Shown here piece by piece: positions 47,034 to 57,742 of a stretch of DNA of 64,000 bases (position 1 is the stretch's first letter; each line of letters starts with the position of its first letter). The position numbers and the translations under genes are program-made. This stretch comes from Rhynchosporium graminicola (taxonomy: Eukaryota > Ascomycota > Leotiomycetes > Helotiales > Ploettnerulaceae). Below the pieces are notes generated by a model. That model was not told the DNA's origin. It did not search any database and was given only the letters and a program-made list of their open reading frames with translations. The DNA lies in contig FJUW01000069.1 in assembly GCA_900074885.1 (NCBI GenBank), forward strand, positions 263,548 to 327,547, read 5' to 3'.

Positions 47034-47845
47034 TCACTTGTCCTCTGGCTCTTTGAGGATACCCTCTACTTCTAACCGACGGCGTGCTTCTTCTAGAGCC
47101 CAGGTTTGTATCCTAGATAGACAGAGTGGTTAGCTTATCTACTAATGAAATTGTATGGTGATGACGTGGTAATGGATGAAAAACCACAGTATTAAGTCCA
47201 CTTGGCCCATGTATTTGCTTCGAACTCCCGATGCCGCAATGTCCAAACTTGTCTTGCGAATCGAAGAACATCTTTTTATCGTCTTTTCGGCAAAGAGAAT
47301 TCGTGCCAGCTTATGCCCTGAATATCGACTCGTAGTCTTTCGTCCTCGTTCACCGTCCCGTCTACTCCTGTCTTTCGACGCACGGTGTGTTCCTCCAATC
47401 CAAATCCTCCGCCCTCGTGTCCTCCTCCACAGGCATTCGTTTCCGTATCGTGTGCCCATTCCCTTAACAGCCTCTCCCCCACTCTCTCTCCTCCGCCGTC
47501 CCATCATCCCTCCCTCTCCCTCTCCCGCTCCAACATAAAAGAAAATCTCACAACTCACGAAGTATCCGGTTTGAAAGCATACCCCACAACGCCCAGCGCC
47601 AGACTCCCAAAGAACCCATAAACAAAGGCATTTTCCCACCCCTCCTTCTCCGGCTTCTCTCCGGGCTTGACGCCAAACAGCCAGCCTGAAGGTGGGTCGT
47701 AGTGATCTTCGTGTGCGTGGTCTGCTGCCCTGGTTGTTGTCGTCGCGGAGAAAGCGCGTGTGGATGTGATGCGTGGGGTGCTTGCGGTTTTGGTAGATGG
47801 TTTCAAAGTGCGCAGGGAGGCGCGGAGGGGGGCGAGTGGTGGCAT
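47034..47845 (-). CDS. Mitochondrial complex I subunit ESSS/NDUFB11-like, 121 aa
   Basis: Exon 1 47845-47559 and exon 2 47112-47034, separated by a 446-nt intron, long for this window; frame closes at 121 aa. The protein is an accessory subunit of NADH:ubiquinone oxidoreductase in the inner membrane. An Arg/Thr/Ser-rich presequence (MPPLAPLRASLRTLKPS) leads to HAHEDHYDPPSGWLFG and a single membrane helix AFVYGFFGSLALGVVGYAFKPDTS. The tail IQTWALEEARRRLEVEGIL comes from exon 2. The DPPxGWLFG before the helix and the ALEEARRRLEEEGI tail are family marks of ESSS. An in-frame ATG 32 codons upstream (47941) is rejected because it would put acidic residues before the presequence. Open frames inside the intron on both strands are taken as chance. 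Confidence 0.88.
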
Positions 47846-48630
47846 CTTCGTGGTTGTTGTTTTTTCTTCTTCGCTGTGAGCAAAGGTATGAGTGGTTGTG
47901 AGGGATGGGACACAGTCTGTATGGAGAGAGGCGAGCTCCAATCGATGGGACGGGAATGAGGCTGTATTAAGTCGTTGGCTAGTGCTTCTGCTTAGTGTAG
48001 TGGCTCTAGCGCAGCCGCCGCGCCAAGGGAACTGTGAAGGCTTGGGAAACTCGGTTAGGGAGTTCGTTTGAGGACGTCGGGTCTCAAGTGCTGACCCTCT
48101 GGGTCCTTATGAATTGTTTAATTTTTCGATATGGACGCATTTGAATCCCTTGTCTTGATCTTCGAGGGGTCTGGAAATAGGGTCGCGCTATAAGTATGAA
48201 GAGAGCGGAAAGGATGCGAGCGTATCCGGATGCCGAAGCCCGGTCCTTACGGATCTGGAATTGCCGAGTGGAGTGCTGAGAGCAGGTGTGCAAAACCCAT
48301 CGGGGACGAAAGATAATGGGCTGAACTCACGGATATCTGTAAATCAAAGTGCCCGGACCCGGATAAATGGACAGACAGCTTGAATTTTCCCCACCATCGA
48401 AAGTGAAGTTCGCCATTTCTGTAAGCCTACAGGTTTCCCCAAAACCGTATGGTCGCTGGAAGGTCAGATTTGCCAATGATTCGCTCTACATGCTTATCCC
48501 GAAAGGCGTTGGTTGCTACTTGAGATTTCAACTGCTTAAATTTGAGTATGTTGCTCTTGACCAACCTACTTATCTTAAGACTTCTGTCTAGCACTCAGTA
48601 GGCCAGAACATGGGCTCTCATACTTCCTAC
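47846..48630. other. Intergenic, nothing recognised
   Basis: 5' flank of the complex I subunit gene. The frame at 48367-48591 (plus, 74 codons) has no motif. Confidence 0.45.
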
Positions 48631-49834
48631 TTAAGTAGGGACAATATCAACCACTCCCATCTCTTCCATCAGGCTCGTATAAGATGGTCCATCACCCAGT
48701 AGCACCGGGTTAGTCACGAATACAGCCTCCTCGAATATCGTAAAGTATCGCACCGCGGCAACGAATCTCTCGGTCTCCTCGTCTTGAGATATATCGAAGA
48801 AGCCTTCTCTTGCAGCACTTGAGCTTGAACTTGAAAAGGAAAAAAGCATTTGAGGGAGGAAGCACTCCACGAAGTCGGGACCTGGAGACGAACCAATTTT
48901 TCTGAATAATAGAGGAATTCTTGCTGCCTGCTTGAGAGTAACGAGTGAGAGAGTAAGGGGTTTTCGGATGCGCCGGCACCTATGCGGACCTAGAGTTGCG
49001 GACGGCCTGATGATTCGACAACGTCGCGAGACGGATTGCCTACCTCTCTTTTTGCTAGTAACTCTGCAATTGAAAGGAGCTGCATCTTTGGTCTGTTGTA
49101 ACTGAGTTGCACCGTTGGAAAGGAAAGCTGTAATTCTCGGAGCTCGGTGATATCTCTGTGTTGCTGAGAGTCAGATCAGATTGGAACGCTTGGCACGGTG
49201 TATCTAAGATTGAGGACTCGGAAGATGGCGCTCTAGAATTTGGATGTGGGTCGAATCGTTGGCTACAGGATGTGTTCTGCAGAAGTTTGTGATATCTCCA
49301 GCAGCTTGAGCCCCAGCGATCCGTTTAATCTGAACTGGTTCATCCACCCAGATACGTCTATCTTATGTATAGGTGACGACTTTTGTGTCACATAAGGGGA
49401 ATGCTACGGTGATGTGTTCCCCCAAATATACATCGTGGATGATTCGGACTTTCCGAAGGTTGCAGGAAAGAGTAGCGGCCTACAGTACACAGATATATCA
49501 GTTCTCATATCAATACTGGGATCTTTACTAACCCAAGAAGGTAGCAGCTCGCTCCAATCATCCGCCAGGGGTCCTGCGACATATAGAAGATAGTAATTCC
49601 GCCAGTCTTCGCGCACTGCAACAAATCAGTCAAAATAAAAAGTCTCCACAGTCCAGTCAGTCCGTTGTATTTCGCGCTAAGTTCATACTACCAAATAGCG
49701 CACACTAAATCTCGAGGATTGATTTCTATATACGTTTTTGCTGGCATGCCAGTGAGGCTCTTCAGCTCCCTGACTCCGAGTTCTGACGCACGTGCACAGC
49801 TGATCCAGACTTGGATTAGCGCCGTGGATAGCTA
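48631..49834 (-). pseudogene. Coding-like minus-strand tracts, unresolved, truncated by a Tc1 element
   Basis: Several minus-strand segments look coding but could not be joined cleanly. From 48631 (stop) upstream to about 49060 the frame is open for about 140 codons with natural composition, including PLLFRKIGSSPGPDFVECF, ISQDEETERFVAAVRYFTIFE and SLMEEMGVVDIVPT. A Ser-rich open tract spans about 49330-49063. At 49616-49550 REDWRNYYLLYVAGPLADDW leads to a GTTAGT donor and a possible next exon. At about 49820-49690 the frame gives ELGVRELKSLTGMP and YIEINPRDLVCAI. Phases between the last two do not match. The upstream end meets the Tc1 element at 49835. This may be a gene broken by the insertion, or a decayed one. 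No family recognised. Confidence 0.35.
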
Positions 49835-50376
49835 CAGTGGGGTGCCATAGGTATTTGCACCCCCCCCCGGTACAAAACGCCACCAATTTAGTTACTTTGA
49901 AGGCTGCTTTAATATTTCGTATACCACCCTTCTGCCTTAATTACAGCTTCTACTCTATGAACTATTGTATCTATTAACCTATTTAATAATACTTCTCTAA
50001 GTCTCTCCTAATTATTAATTGCATACCTAATCAGAAGATCAAGTGTTTCTACTATATTAGGTGCGCTAATAAGTTCCGGATATAGTATATAGATCTCTGC
50101 CTTCAAAAGAGCCTACAAATTCTCGATCGGGTTCAAATCAGGGCTATAAGGAGGCTAGTCTATCACGTTAATACCTCGTATTATAAACTAGTCCCGTATA
50201 ATATATGCCGTATGAATCGGAGCGTTATCTTATATAAATATACTCTTAAAACTAAGAATTAGAAGTAAGTACTAATTAAGAACTATCTGATATATACGCG
50301 CAGTTACCCATCCTTTTAGAGCTAAAGGGTCGCCTTCTATAGGTACAAGTTATATTCGTATTCTATAGCTAAAAGC
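49835..50376 (-). mobile_element. Tc1/mariner DNA transposon, 3' part, RIP-degraded and truncated
   Basis: The terminal repeat begins CAGTGGGGTGCCATAGG directly after a TA target dinucleotide (49833-49834). On the minus strand about 50163-50107 reads SPYSPDLNPIENL followed by ALLK, the catalytic-Glu region near the end of Tc1-type DDE transposases, with Trp codons turned into stops by RIP. The element is cut at 50376 by an LTR retrotransposon; the rest of the transposase and the other terminal repeat are not in the window. A C9-10 run sits at 49858-49869. Confidence 0.85.
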
Positions 50377-50644
50377 TGTGACGACAGCTCACCTGAATAT
50401 CATATGAGAAGAAGGATAGATAATAGGGCCTAAGTTCATAGGTATCCCGGCAGAACTAGTATCTGACCCGGTATAGTATCGGACTAGTACCGGTATATAT
50501 ATATAAGGTGCTTTATACTCTATCTCTCTTCTTCTTCCTTCCTTATCTTTTTATTTCCTTCGTAGTAGACTATATAAGATCGCTCTTAGCTTTCCTACTT
50601 ATTTATTCTTACTTATATACTACCTTAAGTCTTATATTATTATA
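50377..50644 (+). repeat. 5' LTR of the plus-strand gypsy element, 268 bp
   Basis: Starts TGTGACGACAGCTCACC and ends ...ATTATTATA. It contains a TATATATATAAGG promoter-like box. It matches, in reverse complement, 59816-60083 and its repeat 62162-62429, also 268 bp. Confidence 0.88.
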
Positions 50645-52713
50645 TTAAATAAAAAGATTAAGATAGCCGGAGATAGCTTACTATAATATCTTACTACTGA
50701 GTTAGTTATTCGATAACTACTTATATATAGCCGAGATACTAGAGATCTCTCGGATAACTATAAATCAGGGTTTAATTTAGCTTATCGTAAATAGTATAAT
50801 AAAGGAGGTTTTCGCTAACGCTCCTTTAATAACTCCCTTAGTATAAAAGAATTATAGATAGATTTTAAAGAAAGTATAATAAATACCCTAGAACTTTAAC
50901 CTCTACGTATCGCCGCCGAAATAGCCCTAATATACCCTTTTTTAAGCTACTATTATAGCTCTTAACTAATAAACTAGAGACTCCTCTAGTTCTAAAGGGA
51001 CCTAACGCGATCCTTCCCGCTCTACCTCTAAACCTAATCTATTATACTCTTCCTTACTTTAAATATCTCTTACCTTAGAGAATATTAATACTTTATTAAG
51101 GAAGTACTAACTAAGAGAGAAAGGAAAATAAAAGCGAAATTCATTAGGAGTATAATCGCTAAGTACTCCTATTACTATAAGTGACTCGAACCTGATCTAT
51201 TCCCTCTTATAATAATTAGCGAACTAGGAGAAGAAGAATAACTCTCTAGAAGATACTATAGATAGACTAATCTCTATATAAGATAGGTTACTTATAAGAA
51301 TCTCTCGCATATATTCGACTATCATAATAGAACTAATAATATAATATCCGCGTATAGCGGAGTTTAATAAGCTAATAAACTCTATTCTAATATATAGTAC
51401 TAAGAGAGAGGATACTATTCCTAATAAACTATCTCCCTCCCCTAGCGCTAAATCAGTAGAGTTACGCCTTAGGAAGTCTTATCTTACTAAGAATATCTTA
51501 CCTCTAGATAATAGGTTAGACCTTACCTTCTTCTAATAGAGAGTATCGATACGAGACCGGCTAGCTATAAACGCCGACTATTACCCTACGGACTTCTCCC
51601 GGCGCGTTCTCGTATAGGAGCTAGTTAATAGATTAGCTAAGGAGTATCTTACGCATTAGTACCTTACTAATAAGTTTAAAACTAATAATAAAATAATCTT
51701 CTTATTAGAGGAGAACTTTCTTACTAGTTTAGAGGAAGATAACTACTATAACACTTTCTACTACTTAGAAATATAATAACTTAGCTATATACGCGAGACT
51801 TTCGCTGAGTTTTATAGTCGATTTCAAAGCGCTATTATCTAAAGTAAAGTTGAAAAGAAAGAGTAGTTCTTCTATATATAAGATAAGATTATACTATCCT
51901 TACGCGCTTTAACTCTTATTATTAAACTAATATAGAATAAGGACTATGCTTCTATAGTTAGATTCTTACTTTCTTTTAATACTAAGTATCGCTATAACTC
52001 AGAATATACTTATCCTAAGAAAGCTATTACCCCGGTATAATACTATAAGCCTACTATTACTACTATAACTTCTACTAGTTTTACTTCTTACTGGTCCCTA
52101 AGCTTAGCCCCTCGATAAACTACTCTTATACTATATATACGTACCTCTACCCCGGTATAGTCTAGTACTCCCTTCGCGCTAAAACGCTTTACTATCTCGA
52201 CTAAAGAACTCCCTAAGTATTACAGTTATAGATAGCTTAATTATATTAAGCTAGACTATCTTAACTCGCTTAAGGTTTAATTAATCGACGAATTTCCGGA
52301 AGAGGATTAAGTAACTAAGGAAGTAATAGAAGATATACCCTCCGAATCTAGACTAATACTAGAGGGAAATAATAAGGCTTAGGTAAAAACTCCTTCTTAA
52401 GTTTACGTAAGTATAATCTCTCTAATCTAGACCTTAACTCTCTAATAAGAGATAAGTAATTCATATACCTAATTATAGTTAGTATAAATAGGCTAAGAGT
52501 TTCTATAAGTAGCTTAATCGATACCAGAGCGAACGGTTATCTATTTATTAATCGTACTCTTACTAGACGACTATTAGAAGCCCTTAGTATCAAAATCGAG
52601 CTACTGTCTTATTCTATTCTAATACGTAAGTTCTAATAGTCTATTAGAACCTATATTACTTATTTTATATATTTATACCTTTCTATTAATAGTAAGTATA
52701 TTTATAACTACCT

Positions 52714-53596
52714 TTTTATTCTCCTCGATTTAGGATAATAAGATATAATTATTAGTATTAAATAGATATAACGATTTCAAGTTAAGCTAGATACGCTCTA
52801 TTATAAGCTACTATAATCGGAACGCTATCTAGCTACCTTCTAATATAATAAGGAGATAATTATAACTCTACTACTTTATAAACCTAGTATTAATCGATCT
52901 TACTAAATTAATACTAACGCGCGTGACTTAGCTATAAACTAGCTAGACTAATAGCGATTATACTAAATAGTAGCGATATAGTATATTAATATATTATCCT
53001 TACTATTTAACTTATTTCTACTTATCGCTAAGGAATCCGAACCCTTTCCTGCTCCGAATTTATTAAGAAAAGTACTTACGCCGAAACCTTACTATAAGTG
53101 CTCCTCTTAACCTCTAAGGATCTAGAAACTAGTTCCGATTTACTAAATTAGTACTATAGCTTTTTACTTTAATATAAAATATAAAAGCTCTGAATTATTC
53201 TTTATTAGTATCTATAAGATAAACTATCTTATATAAGATTATTTAAATAGCGATTCTCCTAAGGACCCTGATATCGAATAACTTGTAGCCGAAAAGCTAC
53301 CGGAATAGTACTATACCTTTAAGGAAGCCTTTTCTAAGCAGGATTCTAATATTCTTCCGCTATATTACCTATATAATTATAAAATTATTCTAGAAGAACT
53401 ATTACTTAATATATATTCGCTTTTATATTAGTAATCTATAAACGAACTATAAATAACTAAGGAGTACCTTATAGAGAACTTAGATAAGGGATTTATCGAA
53501 TCTAGCTAAAGTCCTTTTATATTACTTATATTATTTATTAAGAAGGCTGATAGAGGATTACGCTTCTATATCGACTATTATAAGCTTAATACGATT
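52714..53596 (+). repeat. First copy of an 883-bp repeat ending at an N
   Basis: By inspection the same sequence recurs at 53598-54480. The first copy stops inside the RT domain exactly at the N; the second runs on into the rest of RT. This is the pattern of two contigs whose overlapping ends were not merged. Confidence 0.85.
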
Positions 53597-53597
53597 N
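53597..53597. other. Single-N assembly gap
   Basis: One N between two copies of the same 883-bp sequence. Confidence 0.95.
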
Positions 53598-54480
53598 TTT
53601 TATTCTCCTCGATTTAGGATAATAAGATATAATTATTAGTATTAAATAGATATAACGATTTCAAGTTAAGCTAGATACGCTCTATTATAAGCTACTATAA
53701 TCGGAACGCTATCTAGCTACCTTCTAATATAATAAGGAGATAATTATAACTCTACTACTTTATAAACCTAGTATTAATCGATCTTACTAAATTAATACTA
53801 ACGCGCGTGACTTAGCTATAAACTAGCTAGACTAATAGCGATTATACTAAATAGTAGCGATATAGTATATTAATATATTATCCTTACTATTTAACTTATT
53901 TCTACTTATCGCTAAGGAATCCGAACCCTTTCCTGCTCCGAATTTATTAAGAAAAGTACTTACGCCGAAACCTTACTATAAGTGCTCCTCTTAACCTCTA
54001 AGGATCTAGAAACTAGTTCCGATTTACTAAATTAGTACTATAGCTTTTTACTTTAATATAAAATATAAAAGCTCTGAATTATTCTTTATTAGTATCTATA
54101 AGATAAACTATCTTATATAAGATTATTTAAATAGCGATTCTCCTAAGGACCCTGATATCGAATAACTTGTAGCCGAAAAGCTACCGGAATAGTACTATAC
54201 CTTTAAGGAAGCCTTTTCTAAGCAGGATTCTAATATTCTTCCGCTATATTACCTATATAATTATAAAATTATTCTAGAAGAACTATTACTTAATATATAT
54301 TCGCTTTTATATTAGTAATCTATAAACGAACTATAAATAACTAAGGAGTACCTTATAGAGAACTTAGATAAGGGATTTATCGAATCTAGCTAAAGTCCTT
54401 TTATATTACTTATATTATTTATTAAGAAGGCTGATAGAGGATTACGCTTCTATATCGACTATTATAAGCTTAATACGATT
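53598..54480 (+). repeat. Second copy of the 883-bp repeat
   Basis: Begins directly after the N at 53597 and matches 52714-53596. It continues without break into downstream pol. Confidence 0.85.
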
Positions 54481-55541
54481 ACTCGAAAGGATTCCTATCT
54501 AATACCTAGGATCGATAAGCTCTTAACTTATATATCTAAAGTAGTAATCTTTACTAAACTAGATATCCGAGTAGTATTTAATTATATTTATATAGACCTC
54601 GAATCCGAGGAGTATATTACTTTCTGAACTTGCTTCAGATCTTATAAATATAAAGTATTACCTTTTAAGCTTTATAATAGACTTAATATATACTAATAAT
54701 ATATAAATAATATATTACTAGACTACTTAGATAACTTCTATATAGCTTACTTAGATAATATTCTTATATACTCGGAAACGCTCTAGGAATATAAGGAATA
54801 TATTAAATTAGTACTATAATACTTAATAAATACTAGACTCTAAGTAGATATTAAGAAAAGCGAATTCCATATTACTTAGACTAAATACCTCGGATATATC
54901 GTTATTACTAACAGAATCGAGCTAGATCCTGAGAAGGTAGTACTATTCATGAACTAGAAGTACCCCGAAACGGTAATAGTTATAAAATCCTTCTTAGGAT
55001 TCTATAGGTTTTACTATTAATTTATTCGGAATTTCAGCCTTATTACTAAACCTCTCTTAGTGCTTACTCGGCTTATAGTACTATAGAATTTCACTAACGA
55101 TTATAAGAAGTCCTTCGATAATTTATATTAATAGCTACTATCGGTACAGAAACTATACTATTTCGACTCTAAATTATAAACTAAACTAGAAACTAATACT
55201 TCCGATAGTATAATAGCTAGAGTTATCTCCTAATTATATAAAGATAACTAGTAATATCTAATTAGATTCTAGTCTTATATTCTTAATAGATATAAACTAA
55301 ACTAAGAGATCTATAATAAGGAATTATATACTATTATTAAGTTTTTCCGGAAATAGAGACCGGAACTTATATCTCTATAACGCTATACTAGTATATATAC
55401 GGACTATCGATCCTTAGAATACTTTATAACTACTAAAGTCCTAATTAGTAAATAAGCTAGATAGATAGAATTCCTTTCCGAATTCAATTTTCAAATTATA
55501 TATACGCTTAGTAAAGATAATACTAAAGCTAATATCCTTAG

Positions 55542-55743
55542 TGTGACGGCGCATGGTATACGTGGCAGATACGGGCTAGTATCGGTGCCTTAGGCATACC
55601 CTCCTTGTATATATAGAAGGTGCAGACTCCTTTAGAGCTCTATATCTTTCTGTTTCCTTTATACTAGACTATATAAGATCGCTCTTAGCCTCCCTACTTG
55701 TTTATTCTTACTTATATACTACCTTAAGTCTTATGTCGTTATA
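55542..55743 (+). repeat. 5' LTR of the gag-only element, 202 bp
   Basis: Matches 57541-57742 end to end, with mostly transition differences. A TATATATAGAAGG box lies mid-LTR. Confidence 0.9.
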
Positions 55744-56445
55744 TTAAACAGAAAGATTAAGACCGCCGGGGACAGTATTAAATAATATCTCACTTAGAAA
55801 ACTCGATTCGGACGTACGACTTCGACTATTAGGGAGCTCTTCGCTGAGTTATCTCTACTTACCTTAGATTTTTATACTTCGGAATCATACGGAAACAGTT
55901 AGTACTATTAATTACGAATTCGATAGTTAAGTTTTCAAAAGAGCCGAGATTCCAGAGATCTCTCGGATAGCTAGGAATTTGAACGTAATTTAGCCTCAGA
56001 AGCACTAGTATTACTGCGAAGTCACTCTCGGATACTTCGAAACTCGTTCCTTCGTGCGTACGAAGTAAAATAGCAGACGAATTTTAAGTGGAAACTTCCC
56101 TATAGGCCTTAATATTTATTATCTCCTCACCTGACTTTAACCTTCCGAAAGTAGCTTTAATAGCGAAAAACCTTACTTTTAAGCTAGGACGAAGTAGCTT
56201 ATTACCCTAGCGGAAATTACCGGAATCCGACTCGTAACCCCTATACCCCGGTATAATTTATCCCCCTCGGCAGAATCGACCTCCTTCTACTAGAACCTTT
56301 AATTTAATACTTTCTATATTTACTTAATAAAGATATCTAACTCTCCTTAATCTTTCAGCTTCTTCAGAATTCGATTTCGACTTTCGCTTCTTCTATAACT
56401 TTTAAGTGTTCTATTACTTTCGCTTAGTCTCGCTTACCTAATGCT

Positions 56446-57540
56446 ATGCCTCCTAAGAAGGCTTAGCTAGCTCCTACGGCTTCACCGGAATACTCTCGCA
56501 GCCCCTCCGATTCCGTACCTACTATAGAATTACTTCAATCGATTGAAGACTATTAATTATAGATAGAATCGACTACTCGGGAGCTTTCTATTAGTATTAG
56601 TCACATCGAACAGATATTTGCCGAGTTTTTATATACTTAGGCATAATCGATAAACCTTAGACCTTCGGTAAACTCGGTATTATAATTACTGATAGAACTT
56701 ACCCTTGAACGCTCTTTAATTGATAATTTACGGACCTCCGGTAAGTCGCAACTAACTGAAAGTATCGATAATCTTAATATAGGGATTAACCTATCTTTCA
56801 GCTAATAGCGTGCTTCTATTCAGGACTGACTAGAAGTTAATTCAGACTAATACCCGACTACGCGTACCTGTAAAGCGCTAGTCTAGAGCTCTACTTCTAG
56901 CCTTATAAGAGGTTACTTAGAACTATAGTATCTCTCGGAAATTACGCCTTTCTCCTCTACTAAAGAGATAATTTTAGTACTCGCTTCTTATTACTTTTCC
57001 GGACTCGAAACGGAGTAATATCAGACCGAATTTCATAAGCTTTTAATGAAAAAGGAGTCCTTTTTATAATTCCGTGCAAAGTTCTAAAGCTCGGCAATTC
57101 TCGGAGGTATAGCTAAATCAGAGTAGTACTTTTACCTCTAGCTGAAGCTTACTATACGGCTACGTATAGCTGCCGCTCTAATTAAGTACTCTTAGAAGAC
57201 TGATTATTCAGCTATAGTCTCTTCTCTTACGGCACTCGATTTGGAACTCTCTCGACTACTTTTAATACCTCGAGCTTCTCTAGCTCTACCGATAGTTAGC
57301 GCGTCTTCTGAGCTCTTAATACCTATCGAGGAAGTATAATATTACTACTATAAGAAGCACGGTTACTATAAGGGCGATTATCCGATATTAAAGACGAAGA
57401 AGGAGTGATTTACGTCTTACGCTTTAGATTAATAATCACTTAGATTTTGTTTAGAATTCGACTAGATTTAACTCTCTTTTCTTTTGCTTCTTATTGCCTT
57501 TAAAGGCTCGAGGGCAAGCCTTTGTCTTAGAAGGGGGTAA
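56446..57540 (+). pseudogene. RIP-killed Gag-like gene of the gag-only element
   Basis: The frame starts at ATG 56446 (MPPKKA) and runs to a TAA at 57538-57540, directly before the 3' LTR, about 365 codons with many TAA, TAG and some TGA stops consistent with RIP of CAA, CAG, TGG and CGA codons. The middle is rich in Ser, Leu and Glu with helix-like capsid features. At 57340-57381 the frame reads four aromatic positions spaced C-X2-C-X4-H-X4-C, all now Tyr, with KKHG and YKGD between: a retroviral-type zinc knuckle destroyed at every ligand. Gag would package RNA into particles; function is inferred from the family. Confidence 0.75.
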
Positions 57541-57742
57541 TATGACGGCGCATAGTATACGTAGCAGATACGGGCTAGTATCGGTGCCTTAGGCATACCC
57601 TCCTTATATATATAGAAGGTGCAGACTCCTTCAGAGCTCTATATCTTTCTGTTTCCTTAATACTAGACTATATAAGATCGCTCTTAGCCTCCCTACTTAT
57701 TTATTCTTGCTTGTATACCGCCTTGAGTCTTGTGTCGTTATA
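57541..57742 (+). repeat. 3' LTR of the gag-only element, 202 bp
   Basis: Second copy of the 202-bp LTR, followed by the CTTAG duplication and then by resumed gypsy sequence. Confidence 0.9.

Larger units (their letters stand above)
55542..57742 (+). mobile_element. Complete gag-only, non-autonomous LTR element, 2201 bp, nested in the gypsy pol
   Basis: Flanked by target duplication CTTAG (55537-55541 and 57743-57747). LTRs of 202 bp at 55542-55743 and 57541-57742 begin TGTGACGG (RIP-changed to TATGACGG in the second) and end GTCGTTATA. Between them lies a single decayed Gag-like frame and nothing resembling RT, RNase H or integrase in about 1.8 kb. A polypurine tract AGAAGGGGGTAA abuts the 3' LTR. 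The last roughly 80 bp of the LTR and the leader (with CCAGAGATCTCTCGGATAG) resemble those of the surrounding 268-bp-LTR gypsy, while the U3 part differs. It is therefore probably a cross-mobilised satellite of that family. Confidence 0.88.

Noticed and set aside
47142..47639. Minus-strand 165-codon frame and plus-strand 120-codon frame
   Set aside because: Both lie mostly within the intron of the complex I subunit gene, with Arg/Gly or Ser/Pro-rich composition and no motif.
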